Below the pieces are notes generated by a model. It was given only the letters and a program-made list of their open reading frames with translations. It did no database searches and was not told the DNA's origin. Shown here piece after piece: positions 16,856 through 25,983 of a DNA stretch of 64,000 nt (its first letter is position 1; each line of letters begins with the position of its first letter). The stretch comes from Chlorobium sp. N1 (lineage in GTDB: Bacteria; Bacteroidota; Chlorobiia; Chlorobiales; Chlorobiaceae), in contig NZ_SJPA01000007.1 of assembly GCF_004332115.1 (NCBI RefSeq), positions 1 through 64,000 on the forward strand. Direction: 5' to 3'. The translations under genes and the position numbers were made by a program.

Positions 16856-17644
16856 TTACGGCAGACAGAGCGTTTTAAGGGGGTCGAACCCGTTGCCCGA
16901 TTCATGGGGATAGCCTTTCGGGTTGCAGACCACCCTGGTCTGGCCGATGTGGTACTCCATGGCGGTATGGCAGTGGCCGCAGATCCAGCAGGCGATCCTG
17001 CGCTCCAGTATCTCCTTTTCGAGATCGGAGACATAGGCCGCATTGAGCGGATCGTTCCTGTACATGGGCGCTATTCCCTGCAGCGAGGGGTGGTGGTGGG
17101 TCACCACCGCCACCGTGTAGCCGAGCTTCGCGTACGAGTCGACATCCTCGAACAGCTGCCGTTTCTGGCGGTAGTGCAGGGAGAGCAGGTATTCCGGCCT
17201 CAGCCGACGGTAGTCGGCTCCCACCCTGATCAGGCGATAGTCGTTCAGCCCCTGGCCGACGTCGAACATGGCGATCGGGTTGGCGCCGAAATAGTCGGTC
17301 CAGAGGGTCGTGCCGACGATGGCGATCTTCTCCTCCTCGATGATCAGCCTGTCGGTACGGACGTTCTCGAGCCTGTGTTCACGGGCGGCGTTCCTGTAGG
17401 AGTGCTTCTCGATGTTGCCGTGGTACCACTCGTGGTTGCCTTCGACGAGGAACACGCTCCTGAAGCGCGCGGCGCACTCCCCGACGAATCCGAGCCACGT
17501 CCGCGTCCTGTTGAGCTGGCCGATGTCGCCGGCAAGGATGAGCATGGACTCTCCGTCTTCGGGAAGCTCCGGCACCCGGTAGTCCTCTCCGTAACTCTCT
17601 CGGTGGAACTCGTTGTGGATGTCGGACATGATTCTCAGGCGCAT
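16856..17644 (-). CDS. Calcineurin-like metallophosphoesterase
   Basis: 262 residues from ATG 17644, set by AGGAGAG just upstream; the frame extends further upstream but without family similarity. It contains the full metal-site series: MSDIHNEF (D-x-H), AGDIGQ (GD), GNHEWYHGN (GNHE), VVTHHHPS (H) and CGHCHTA (GHxH). Substrates could be nucleotides, phosphodiesters or phosphoproteins; the sequence does not tell. No signal peptide, so cytoplasmic. Its neighbours are gene fragments and TA remnants, so it is probably cargo of the accessory region. Confidence 0.85.
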   Translation of the reverse strand: MRLRIMSDIHNEFHRESYGEDYRVPELPEDGESMLILAGDIGQLNRTRTWLGFVGECAARFRSVFLVEGNHEWYHGNIEKHSYRNAAREHRLENVRTDRLIIEEEKIAIVGTTLWTDYFGANPIAMFDVGQGLNDYRLIRVGADYRRLRPEYLLSLHYRQKRQLFEDVDSYAKLGYTVAVVTHHHPSLQGIAPMYRNDPLNAAYVSDLEKEILERRIACWICGHCHTAMEYHIGQTRVVCNPKGYPHESGNGFDPLKTLCLP

Positions 17645-17763
17645 CGTCTCTCCTGTGGCTTGTTTTTGCAGTATAGCAAATACTTTCGCCAATGGTGACG
17701 CCTGCGTCCATGTATGGTGGGCGCACCGCTGCCGCCTGCGGGGTGGCGGCGCTCCCCGTGACC

Positions 17764-18093
17764 CTACCAGGCAATCGCTCCCAATCCCTTGCGCTTCACC
17801 AGAGAAAGCAATTTCATGGATGGTTCGGCAGGCTTCTTCTCCCCACGTTCCCATTGGCTGATGGACTCTTTCGTCACGTTCAGGTAGCGGGCGAAAACAA
17901 CCCGGCTCACCTCTTCCCGGTCTCGTAATACCCTGATTTCTTCGGGGGTGAACTGGTGAACAGGAATCAGGCACGATCCATCAAACCGGAGCATGGTCTG
18001 CTTGCCGACAGCTCCCGCTTCGTGCATATCGGAAACGGCCTGATGGATCGACGCAAAGGCGTCGCCCTTATGAATCCTTGCTTTTTTCATCAC
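17764..18093 (-). CDS. NadS-like HTH antitoxin
   Basis: 109 residues. The N-terminus GDAFASIHQAVSDMHEAGAV and the HTH (FTPEEIRVLRDREEVSRVVF, ARYLNVTKESISQWERGEKK) match NadS/HigA-type antitoxins that follow RelE-like toxins. The start is ATG 18093 or 18090. It follows the broken toxin gene by three bases. Fragments of the same gene occur at 15988-16078 and about 30410-30570, so this family has been duplicated repeatedly in the region. Confidence 0.8.
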   Translation of the reverse strand: MMKKARIHKGDAFASIHQAVSDMHEAGAVGKQTMLRFDGSCLIPVHQFTPEEIRVLRDREEVSRVVFARYLNVTKESISQWERGEKKPAEPSMKLLSLVKRKGLGAIAW

Positions 18094-18096
18094 GCT

Positions 18097-18339
18097 TTAT
18101 AGGCACAAAGGCCCCCTCGTTTGATTACCGTCTGAAGAGTGGTTTCTGACAGTGACCGATCTGTAGTCGCCGGATTTCCCCTCATCGGGGCGTGCAATTC
18201 GCTGCTTGATAACCCCACCCCCATAATCGGCATCAATCAAGCCTCGTTCAGCAGCATCGATTGCCTCCGGTAACGCACTATCCGAAATGCCCTCATGCTT
18301 GGCAAACTTGTTGAACCACTTGTTCTTGAAAATCTCCAC
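18097..18339 (-). pseudogene. Truncated RelE/HigB-type toxin
   Basis: The first 55 residues ([40 protein letters not shown]) match RelE-family toxins paired with NadS antitoxins. After GDYRS the sequence departs from the family and stops at 80 residues; the normal protein is about 110-120 residues and carries its catalytic C-terminus after this point. The toxin is therefore probably inactive while its antitoxin gene is intact. Confidence 0.7.
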
Positions 18340-18399
18340 GCTCGGTTCGCTGGTGGTTTCGTCTCTTATTCAACACTCGATATATAGTACTTGGTTTTA

Positions 18400-18605
18400 T
18401 GTGCCAGGTAAGGCGGACGGTATTACATCTGGAGATGGCTGTCCTGCATCGGCAGCCACCGGAAGGAGTCCTTTTCCATTCTGATCGTGGCGTGCAACAT
18501 GCCAGCAAATCCTTCAGGAAGAAACTCTCCGAGTACGGAATGATTCAAAGCATGAGCGACAAGGTATACGCTAATGCTGTCTTTCTGGCTCATGACACTG
18601 TTTGC
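18400..18605 (+). mobile_element. IS3-family transposase remnant
   Basis: The plus strand encodes [34 protein letters not shown] and YANAVFLAH, the DDE-domain segment of an IS3-type OrfB (HSDRGxQY...G...SMSxKG.xxDNA). The flanking parts and terminal repeats are missing. It abuts the 3' end of the radical-SAM gene and may have supplied that gene's last codons. Confidence 0.75.
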
Positions 18606-20358
18606 CACCACCGACTGGGTTTTGCGAACGACCGGTTGATGTCGGCCAGGCAGAACTCCATGCCGTAAAATTTTCTGTAGAAGGCTTTCGCTTCGGTTTC
18701 AATGTCGAAGCTGAATGTTTCGGGGTGCAGGCAGTTTGCGATGTACATCAGCCCAAGTATCCATCTGGGGCTCCCGAAGTCGGTGCAGGGGATTGGGGGC
18801 GTGTGGATGCGGCTCTTCGTCACGGCTTCGGCCGTGATGCCCAGCTCAGTGCAGGAACGGTAGAACTCGTCGAGCGGGCTTTGCATGAATGATGATATGA
18901 AGATGATTTCTGGATTGTGCTCGTTCACCTGTTCCGGGCTGACTTTCATGCCCGGTCGGCCAGTGCCGGCCAAAGCCTTGTTGATGCTCGTTCCTCCTGC
19001 CAATTCAACAAGCGTATTCTCGAGCCTCTGGTATTCCAGCGAGAAGAGGGGCGTTCCCATCACGTAATAGGTTCTCGGCTTCTTCTCTGTTCTCCTGGCC
19101 TTTTCCCGGATATCCTCAACGCGTTCACGCAGGTAGGCTAGGAGTTCTTCCGCTTCTTGTTCCCTCCGGGTCAGGGTGGCGAAGTGGCGTATGCTCCCGG
19201 CATATTTCTGAAAGTCCTGGATGTTGCCGTGCAGTTTCTGCCGGCCGTCTTTCTGCAACACGCTTTCCCAGCATTTGACGATTGATTTCCTGTCCCTGAC
19301 GCCGATGGCCGCAAGGGTGCCTTCGATGATCTCGAGCGCGCGGGTGAACGGATAGCCGCCTTCGAAGTCGTTTTCGTCGAAGGTCCGTGCAGCAACGCTC
19401 CCCGTGACGGGCAGCTGATGGCCGCATTTCGGACACCGATTTTCGTTTGCCTTGATTGCCGACCGCCGGAGTTTCGAACCCATGGGCCCGTAAAAATCGC
19501 GTTCGTAGATGAGCTCCCCGCATTTGGGGCAGTAGGTGTTGATGCAATTCGTGCCCGGAGAGTTGAAGAGGTAGGTGTAGTGCAGGATGTCCAGCGTTTT
19601 TTTCTGGGCCTGTTCGGATTCCCGTATCGAGGGTTCTTCTGCGATGCTGGCCCGATCGAGCGGGAGATTTGCAGCGGAATCTCCTTCGAGATCCCTGCAA
19701 TGGCCGAGGCGATATCCAGGAGCTTCCTGTCTTCTCCTTTCTTGTGTATGCACGCCACTTCGACATGGATTCCCTGGTCGTGGAAATAACGGATGTTCCT
19801 CATGACGGGTTTGTGGCCGGCGACTCCGCATCTGCTGTAGTCGGTATCGGTCAGCCCTTTTACTCCGACGTTGATGAAGTCGAGGTAGGGGGCGATCCGG
19901 CCTGCTGATCGTTCAGTGAAATAGCCGTTCGACGAACATCCGACAAGCAGCGCGTGCTTTTTTGCCGTTCTTGCGGTTTCAAGGAAGCTGTAATAGGACG
20001 CGAGCGGATCGTTCATCATGAATACTATCCCGTCGCATTCCTCGGCCAGCGCTTTCTGAACCACCTGCAGGGGCGTCAGTTTCCTGAGTGCCCTGCTGTT
20101 CGAGTCCATTTCCCTGGCTACGACGGTTGCCACGCAGCCGGGGCAGTCGAAATTGCATCCGGTGGTGCTGATCTGCAGGAATTTCGATTTCGGGTGGAAG
20201 TGCAGAACCGGAATCGTTTCGGCGGAGATGGGGCAGGCGATAAGGTAGCTGTCGGGGTGGAGTTCCCTGATCGTGCCGCGGTCGTTCATGTATCGGCCGC
20301 ATGCGCCGGTTTCGGACTCAGGGATGATGCATCTCTTTTCACAGATCGGGCATCGCAT
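18590..20358 (-). pseudogene. Radical SAM enzyme fused to an ABC-type binding domain; frameshifted
   Basis: Two overlapping frames form one protein of about 588 residues. The first (ATG 20358 to about 19655) has an N-terminal CPICEKRC cluster and the radical-SAM motif CNFDCPGC (C-x3-C-x2-C), like the PflA/AmmeMemoRadiSam group. A one-base shift near 19655 moves to the second frame, which has two zinc ribbons (CPKCGELIYERD, CPKCGHQL) and a C-terminal half resembling periplasmic metal-binding proteins (ELAGGTSINKAL, HNPEIIFISS, PRWILGLMYIANCLHPETFS). The divergent gene is a methylase, and a ModE-like palindrome lies between them. The shift could be a mutation, a base error or programmed recoding. 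No signal peptide, so the binding-like domain would act in the cytoplasm. Confidence 0.7.
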
Positions 20359-20401
20359 GGTTTCGTCCTTTTTTCGTTTTGATTTTGTCCGGGTTGCCGT
20401 T

Positions 20402-20429
20402 ATCGTTATATACTTAGTTTTATAGCGAT
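20402..20429. promoter_or_regulatory. ModE-like operator, divergent promoter
   Basis: Half-sites TATCGTTATA and TATAGCGATA (20401-20410 and 20421-20430) form a 10-bp inverted repeat with one mismatch. The CG pairs are separated by exactly 20 bases, the geometry of the E. coli modA operator. It lies about 45 bp from the radical-SAM start and about 200 bp from the methylase start. Confidence 0.65.
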
Positions 20430-20631
20430 ATTCCTGCGCATATCCGCGTTTTTTTTATTGGGCCTTTTTTCTTTCATGGCCTTACTTGATAAGACGTTTT
20501 TGTTGTTTATCCTAAAATATTTGGATCTTCCGATGGGGAGGGCTACCTTGCATCATGCGCCGAGGGTCGTTTCCCGGCTTTTTGGACGCTCTGCGTTATG
20601 TTTCTTGATAAATAACGATTCGGGGGGGGGG

Positions 20632-21426
20632 ATGGTAGCAAGGGAACTGTATCCGGTCTCTATCGTAGGGACCGGGCCTGGAAATACGGATTTTCTTGCC
20701 GTCAGGGCGGCCCGCGTCATTCGTTCTGCGGATGTCGTCCTCTATGACTGCAAGACCGCAAGCCTTGCGCTCAGCCTTGCTGATGCAAAGGCGACGATAC
20801 GCTATGTGGAGCGTCCCGCAGGAGGGTGTGTTCCGGGTGAACTGTCGGAAATGCTTCGCATTGTCCGGGATTTCCATTATGAAGGCCTTCGGGTCGTCAG
20901 GCTGAAAGTGGGGGATCCCACGCTTTTTGCCGGGGAGGTCGACGAGTGCCGGTTCCTCGGGGAGATGGCCATCCCCTATGAGATCATCCCCGGCATTACG
21001 CCGGCAGCATCCGCAGCAGCAACATATGCGATTCCGACCAGCCTCAAGTGCCGGACGAACGCCGTCATCTCCCTTATCGTCAATTCGCTCGGGGAGGGTG
21101 AGGCCGAAATCCGTGATGCGCTGCGAATGCTGCGCCACGGTGCAACGCTTGTCCTGTACATGGTGGGTCCGAATCTTGAAAAGGTCATGCATCTCATGAT
21201 CGAGGCGGAGGGCAATCCGGCTACGCCTGTCGTGGCGGTGAGCAAGTCGGGATGGCCGGATGAGGCCATGGTATCTGCCAGTATCGGCACTGTTGCGGCC
21301 TCCATAGCAGAGCGGGGGCTCAAGGAGCCTATCATCTATTTCATCGGCAGCCACATCGAGGTCCGGTCCGTGCGAACCGGTTCTGCCCTGGCGTTTGTCT
21401 CCGGAACGGCCAGCGGTTGCCTGTGA
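20632..21426 (+). CDS. Tetrapyrrole (corrin/porphyrin) methylase-family SAM methyltransferase
   Basis: 264 residues from ATG 20632; the frame is open from 20458 but that part has no family similarity. The motifs of CobA/CysG-like methylases are clear: VSIVGTGPGNTDFLAVRAAR at the start, ADVVLYD, VVRLKVGDPTLFAGEVDECR (GDP-x-x-x-G) and YEIIPGITPAASAAA. These enzymes C-methylate uroporphyrinogen or precorrins. Here the gene opens an operon with a TonB receptor and an ABC transporter and lacks cobalamin-synthesis neighbours, so a role in making or modifying a metal ligand is conceivable but unproven. The 200-nt leader has a G-rich end (GGGGGGGG) just before the start. Confidence 0.75.
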   Translation: MVARELYPVSIVGTGPGNTDFLAVRAARVIRSADVVLYDCKTASLALSLADAKATIRYVERPAGGCVPGELSEMLRIVRDFHYEGLRVVRLKVGDPTLFAGEVDECRFLGEMAIPYEIIPGITPAASAAATYAIPTSLKCRTNAVISLIVNSLGEGEAEIRDALRMLRHGATLVLYMVGPNLEKVMHLMIEAEGNPATPVVAVSKSGWPDEAMVSASIGTVAASIAERGLKEPIIYFIGSHIEVRSVRTGSALAFVSGTASGCL

Positions 21427-21441
21427 ATTTTTTTTCTCAGG

Positions 21442-21465
21442 CGATATGTAGTTCTTGATATAACG
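21442..21465. promoter_or_regulatory. ModE-like operator before the TonB receptor
   Basis: CGATATGTA, six bases, GATATAACG. The outer CG pairs are again separated by exactly 20 bases, and the right half-site ATATAACG matches the ModE consensus. It ends seven bases before the first ATG of the receptor, so bound regulator would block transcription. Confidence 0.6.
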
Positions 21466-21471
21466 AAAACC

Positions 21472-23475
21472 ATGCCCCCTATGAAAACGAGAACCTTCAG
21501 ACAAACGGCCCTGCTGGTCATGCTGTTGGCCATCCCCGCCATCGCATCCGCAGAAGATGCCGCGTCGGAACCGACGCTTGCCGATGCCGGGGTTTTTACC
21601 GCAGGCGAAATCACCGTTACCGGCCAGCGTGAGCTGACAAGCCAGACGGTTACAGCCGAGGAGATGGCGGCACTAGACCGCCAGAATCTCGCTTCCGTGG
21701 TCAACATCCTGCCGGGAGTGAACCTCGGCAATGCCGGATCGCGCAATGAAGGCCTCATTTATGTGAGGGGATTCGATATCCGACAGGTTCCCATCTATCT
21801 CGATGGCGTTCCCCTCTATGTTCCCTATGACGGCTATATCGATCCCAACCGGTTCACGACGTTCGATCTTTCGGGGGTGACGGTTTCGAAAGGCTACACC
21901 TCGGTGCTCTACGGGCCGAATACGCTCGGCGGCGCGATCAACATGGTCAGCAAGAAGCCTGAAAAGTCGTTTGAGGCGACCATGCAGGGAGGTATGACAT
22001 ATGGCGACGACCAGATTGCCTCGACTTTTGGTTCGATCAATGCCGGTTCCAACCTGGGAAACTGGTACGTGCAGGCCGGCATTTCGAACATCGACAGGAA
22101 TTTCGTTCCCATGTCGGACGAGTTCGTTCCGACAGCGACCGAGGACGGAGGGCGGCGTGACAACTCGGGTACGGAGGATTTCAAGGGCTCGATCAAGGTC
22201 GGCTACACGCCGAACGACACTGACGAGTACGCCGTTTCCTTCAGCGGACAGCATTCGGTAAAGGGCGTGCCGGTCTATACGGGAAATCAGTCGATCACCC
22301 CACGCTACTGGCGCTATACCGACTGGGACAAGGCCAGCCTCTATTACATCGGCAAGACGGCTGTCGGGGTGAAGAGCTATCTGAAGACGCGGGCATTTTA
22401 CGATGGATACTATAATGTTCTCAAGAGTTATGACGATGCCACCTATACTGCTCAAACAAAAAAATATGCCTTTACGAGCATTTATGACGACAAGACGTTC
22501 GGGGGGTCGGTAGAGTTCGGAACGGACATCGGCGGCGGCAATACGCTTAAAGTGGCCGTGCATGACAAGTATGATATGCACCGTTCCTACAATGTCGGTG
22601 ATCCGGCGACTGAGATGGCGGACAATACCTTTTCGCTGGCGACTGAGAACAGTTGGAAGGCTGCCGGCAACCTGACCGTGGTCGCGGGAGTGCGGCAGGA
22701 CTTCCGTACCACCCTCAAGGCGGAGGATTCGGAGCATAACAATGCATCATTTGAGCTCGACGACAACCAGGCAACGAATTGCCAGCTCGCCCTTGTTGGA
22801 AAGATTGACGAACGACAGAAGCTGACGGCCTATGTTTCCAGGAGCACCCGGTTCCCGACCTTGAAAGACCGCTATTCCTACAAGCTCGGCACGGCAGAGC
22901 CAAACCCGGACCTCGATCCTGAGCAGAGCTGGAACTACGGTCTTGACTATGTGCTTACGCCATCAGTTGGTCTTCAGCTTTCAGCGTCAATCTATCAAAG
23001 CAGGCTGAGTGACGTTATCCAGCAGGTCAACATAACGTCGGATGTCTCACAATATCAGAATACCGGCAAGGCCACGTTCACTGGATTCGAATGTGCTGCG
23101 GACTGGCAGGCTGCGGACTGGCTGAAGGCCTATACAGGGTACAGCTACATCGACCGGCAGAACGACAGCAATCCCGATCTGTATTTCACCGATGTTCCCA
23201 GGCACAAGCTGAACGGGTACCTCCGGTTCACGGTGGCCAGGGATGCCTGGGCCATGGTGGAAGGGGAGTACAATACCAAGCGGTACAGTACGAGCGATGG
23301 CCTCTATACGGCCTCGCCCTACGGATTGCTCAACCTTCGGGTGCATGCGCCGCTGGTTTCCTCCCTTTCGATGCAGGCTTCCGTCGAGAACCTCTTTGAC
23401 AGGATGTACGAGGTGTCGGAAGGCTATCCGGAGCCCGGCCGGACGTTTGTCATGTCGCTTTCGTATTCGTTGTAA
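21472..23475 (+). CDS. TonB-dependent outer-membrane receptor
   Basis: 667 residues. A signal peptide (QTALLVMLLAIPAIASA, cleavage about residue 27) is followed by a TonB-box-like ITVTGQRE, a plug domain (VVNILPGVNLGNAGSR, IYVRGFDIRQVPIYLDGVPL, VLYGPNTLGGAINMVSKKP) and a 22-strand beta barrel ending RTFVMSLSYSL. It imports a scarce metal chelate across the outer membrane using TonB energy. The two nearest possible starts are 21472 and 21481. The ModE-like site upstream and the BtuCD-type transporter downstream suggest molybdate or tungstate complexes; iron-siderophore or cobalamin uptake would be the default reading without those sites. Confidence 0.9.
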   Translation: MPPMKTRTFRQTALLVMLLAIPAIASAEDAASEPTLADAGVFTAGEITVTGQRELTSQTVTAEEMAALDRQNLASVVNILPGVNLGNAGSRNEGLIYVRGFDIRQVPIYLDGVPLYVPYDGYIDPNRFTTFDLSGVTVSKGYTSVLYGPNTLGGAINMVSKKPEKSFEATMQGGMTYGDDQIASTFGSINAGSNLGNWYVQAGISNIDRNFVPMSDEFVPTATEDGGRRDNSGTEDFKGSIKVGYTPNDTDEYAVSFSGQHSVKGVPVYTGNQSITPRYWRYTDWDKASLYYIGKTAVGVKSYLKTRAFYDGYYNVLKSYDDATYTAQTKKYAFTSIYDDKTFGGSVEFGTDIGGGNTLKVAVHDKYDMHRSYNVGDPATEMADNTFSLATENSWKAAGNLTVVAGVRQDFRTTLKAEDSEHNNASFELDDNQATNCQLALVGKIDERQKLTAYVSRSTRFPTLKDRYSYKLGTAEPNPDLDPEQSWNYGLDYVLTPSVGLQLSASIYQSRLSDVIQQVNITSDVSQYQNTGKATFTGFECAADWQAADWLKAYTGYSYIDRQNDSNPDLYFTDVPRHKLNGYLRFTVARDAWAMVEGEYNTKRYSTSDGLYTASPYGLLNLRVHAPLVSSLSMQASVENLFDRMYEVSEGYPEPGRTFVMSLSYSL

Positions 23476-23493
23476 CCGTTTTCCGAACAATGT

Positions 23494-23525
23494 GCCCGGT
23501 CACCGCTCATGAGCGGCTGCCGGGC
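23494..23525 (+). terminator. Intra-operon hairpin
   Basis: GCCCGG...CCGCTCATGAGCGG...CCGGGC folds into a strong stem between receptor and permease, without a T-run. It may stabilise the upstream mRNA or attenuate the transporter genes. Confidence 0.5.
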
Positions 23526-23536
23526 ATGCATGAATC

Positions 23537-24541
23537 GTGTGGATGAAGACAACCGCTGCAGTACTGGGCGGACTGGCCGTATTGCTGGCCGCTGGCCTGT
23601 TCTCGCTGTTCCTCGGCCGGTATCCGGCAGGGGTTCATGACCTGCTCGTTTTTTTGCTGACCGGCAGGTATGACGATCCGAACCTGCCCCTTGTAATCAC
23701 CGGCATAAGGCTGCCCCGCCTGCTTGCGGCAATGGCCGTCGGCGGCGCCCTGGCTCTTTCCGGAGCGGCCTATCAGGGGATGTTTCGCAATCCGATGGTC
23801 AGCCCGGGCATTCTGGGAGTCAGTTCGGGCGCAGGGTTCGGTGCGGCTATGGCTATCCTGTTTTCGCTGCCGGCGGCGGGGGTGCAGCTCTTTTCATTTG
23901 CTGGCGGGCTTGCGGCGGTGCTTTCGGCCGTTGCCATCAGCCGTTCAATACGCGGCGGGCATGATCCGCTGCTGGTGCTCGTGCTTTCGGGCATCATCAT
24001 CTCATCGTTTTTCGGCGCCCTGCTTTCGATTCTCAAGTACCTGGCCGATCCGGACGACAAGCTGCCGGCTATCGTATACTGGCTGATGGGAAGCCTTGCC
24101 GACGTCCGTATGGGCGATCTGGCCGTCGTTCTTCCGCTGGTTGCCGTGGGCGCCGTTCCGCTCCTCTTCTCCGGCTGGCGCCTTAATGTGCTTTCCTTCG
24201 GCGAAGACGAGGCCCGCTCGCTCGGGGTGCATACCGGAAGGCTCCGGATGCTGGTGATCCTGTGTGCGACGCTGGTCGATGCGAGCATTATTTCCATCAG
24301 CGGCATCATCGGCTGGGTCGGGCTCGTTGTTCCCCATATCGCCCGGTTCGCCGTTGGTCCCGACCACAGGCGCCTGCTTCCGGTGTCGTTTCTTTTCGGA
24401 GCCGTGTTCATGGTGCTGGTCGACAACCTTGCCCGAAGCATGGCGTCGGTGGAGGTTCCCGTGGGAATCGTCACGGCGATTGTCGGCGCTCCGTTTTTCA
24501 TCGTGTTCCTCAAACGTTCACAGGCAAGGCCATGGCAGTAA
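23537..24541 (+). CDS. BtuC/FecCD-family ABC transporter permease
   Basis: 334 residues with about ten membrane helices, from AAVLGGLAVLLAAGLFSLFL to the end. Family hallmarks: RLPRLLAAMAVGGALALSGA, YQGMFRNPMVSPGILGVSSG and GWVGLVVPHIAR near the C-terminus, plus the cytoplasmic coupling helix SLGVHTGRLR. GTG 23537 or ATG 23543 are possible starts. Such permeases import B12, haem, siderophores, or molybdate/tungstate as in the Haemophilus MolBCA system. The stop overlaps the ATPase gene by ten bases. Confidence 0.9.
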   Translation: MWMKTTAAVLGGLAVLLAAGLFSLFLGRYPAGVHDLLVFLLTGRYDDPNLPLVITGIRLPRLLAAMAVGGALALSGAAYQGMFRNPMVSPGILGVSSGAGFGAAMAILFSLPAAGVQLFSFAGGLAAVLSAVAISRSIRGGHDPLLVLVLSGIIISSFFGALLSILKYLADPDDKLPAIVYWLMGSLADVRMGDLAVVLPLVAVGAVPLLFSGWRLNVLSFGEDEARSLGVHTGRLRMLVILCATLVDASIISISGIIGWVGLVVPHIARFAVGPDHRRLLPVSFLFGAVFMVLVDNLARSMASVEVPVGIVTAIVGAPFFIVFLKRSQARPWQ

Positions 24542-25332
24542 CCGGGGGAGAGGCGGTGCTCGAAGTCCGGGGCGCTGATATGGGATACGGGGGGAAGGCC
24601 GTGCTCCGTAATGTCAGTTTCTCCTTGAACCAGGGCGAAATCCTGAGTCTGCTGGGGCCGAACGGCGTCGGGAAGACGACCCTTTTCAAGTCTGTCATGG
24701 GCTTCATTCCGCTGCTTTCCGGCAGCCTGATTCTCGGGGGGAGGGATATCGGGCGCCTGAAGCCGAGGGATATCGCCCGGATTGCGGCGTATGTCCCCCA
24801 GTCGCACGGGACCCCCTTTCCGTACAAGGTTGAGGATGTGGTGCTGTTCGGCCGGACGGCCCATCTGGGGCCACTTTCATCACCGAGCCGGCAGGACAGG
24901 ATGATCGCGGCCGGGTGCCTCGAGCGCCTCGGTGCGGGCCATCTTTCCGGCCGCACGTTTACCGAGCTCAGCGGCGGGGAGCGCCAGATGGTCATCATCG
25001 CCAGAGCACTGGCGCAGGAGGCCCGCTTCATCATCCTTGACGAGCCCACCTCGAGCCTCGATTACGGCAACCAGGTGCGGATTATCAGGAAGCTCCGAGA
25101 ACTGCGGCTCCATTCGGTTGCTGTCCTGATGTCGACCCACCATCCCGACCATGCGTTCATGCTCGGCTCGAAGGTGCTGGTGATGAAGGAGAACCGGCAG
25201 CTCCGCTGCGGCAGTCCGGATTCGGTCCTGACGGGTGAAACGCTGCACAGCCTCTATGGGGTCGAGGTCGACGTGGTCAGCTTTTCTTCCGGAGGCGGTC
25301 CCGAGAGGAAGGTTTGTGCCCCTATACTCTGA
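24532..25332 (+). CDS. ABC transporter ATP-binding protein (BtuD/FecE type)
   Basis: 266 residues from ATG 24532, inside the end of the permease gene. Walker A is GPNGVGKTT, the Q-loop follows as YVPQSHGTPF, the signature is LSGGERQ, Walker B is FIILDEPTSSLD, and the H-loop is STHHPDH. It energises the permease. Gene overlap implies coupled translation of permease and ATPase. The last 20 residues (VSFSSGGGPERKVCAPIL) are unique to this protein. Confidence 0.92.
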   Translation: MAVTGGEAVLEVRGADMGYGGKAVLRNVSFSLNQGEILSLLGPNGVGKTTLFKSVMGFIPLLSGSLILGGRDIGRLKPRDIARIAAYVPQSHGTPFPYKVEDVVLFGRTAHLGPLSSPSRQDRMIAAGCLERLGAGHLSGRTFTELSGGERQMVIIARALAQEARFIILDEPTSSLDYGNQVRIIRKLRELRLHSVAVLMSTHHPDHAFMLGSKVLVMKENRQLRCGSPDSVLTGETLHSLYGVEVDVVSFSSGGGPERKVCAPIL

Positions 25333-25353
25333 ACAATAAAGAAACGAAACCGC

Positions 25354-25983
25354 ATGGTCATGAACGCAGATGAATTCAACGAGAAATTCATGAAAGGGCG
25401 CTTCAGGAAGATCTACCCGGCCATAGCCGAACAGATCGTCCAGTGGAGCGGAAAGGAGGGCGGCCTTTGCATCGATCTTGGAGGCGGGCCCGGCATGCTG
25501 GGTATCTCCGTCGCGCTCATCACGAAGATGCATGTGGTGGTCTGCGATCCGCTGAAGGAGTGCATTGATCTGGCCATGGAGAACATCCGGGACCATGGCC
25601 TCCAGTTTCGTGTGACGGCTGTCAGCGGCAAAGCCGAGGCGATGCCCTTTTCGGACTCCGTCGCAGACTTGGTGGTCAGCAGGGGATCGATTTTTTTCTG
25701 GGACGACCAGCCTAAAGGGCTTTCCGAGGTCTACCGGGTTCTCAAACCCGGAGGCCATGCCGTCATCGGGGGCGGGTTCGGGAGCGTCGCGCTCCTGCAG
25801 GAGATACGCGAGGCCATGGCTGATGAACCCGATTGGGAGGCCAGGCGCAGGGAACGGGTCGAAAAGAATCCTCCGGCCCGGTTCGAAGCAATCCTCAAAG
25901 ATCTGGCAATACCCGGCTTCATAGATCAGACCGAGGCCGGAACCTGGATTCACATGCGCAAAGATCCAGGGAGGGCAGCATGA
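25354..25983 (+). CDS. Class I SAM-dependent methyltransferase
   Basis: 209 residues. SAM-binding motif I is CIDLGGGPGMLGISVAL, followed by VVVCDPLKECIDLA (motif post-I), MPFSDSVADLVVSRGS and FFWDDQPKGLSEVYRVLKPG, the Methyltransf_11 arrangement of small-molecule methyltransferases. GTG/ATG starts at 25354 and 25360 are both usable. It lies inside the transporter operon, between ATPase and binding protein, with an ATGA overlap to the latter. A role in modifying the imported ligand or its carrier is inferred from that position only. Confidence 0.85.
   Translation: MVMNADEFNEKFMKGRFRKIYPAIAEQIVQWSGKEGGLCIDLGGGPGMLGISVALITKMHVVVCDPLKECIDLAMENIRDHGLQFRVTAVSGKAEAMPFSDSVADLVVSRGSIFFWDDQPKGLSEVYRVLKPGGHAVIGGGFGSVALLQEIREAMADEPDWEARRRERVEKNPPARFEAILKDLAIPGFIDQTEAGTWIHMRKDPGRAA

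Noticed and set aside
16817-17698. 293-codon frame antisense to the metallophosphoesterase
   Set aside because: Shadow frame; the minus-strand protein has all five metal motifs.
20458-20631. Extended N-terminus for the methylase and a possible molybdenum-cofactor riboswitch in the 200-nt leader
   Set aside because: The extension has no family similarity. The leader has GC-rich pairing but I could not match the conserved core of a known riboswitch by eye.
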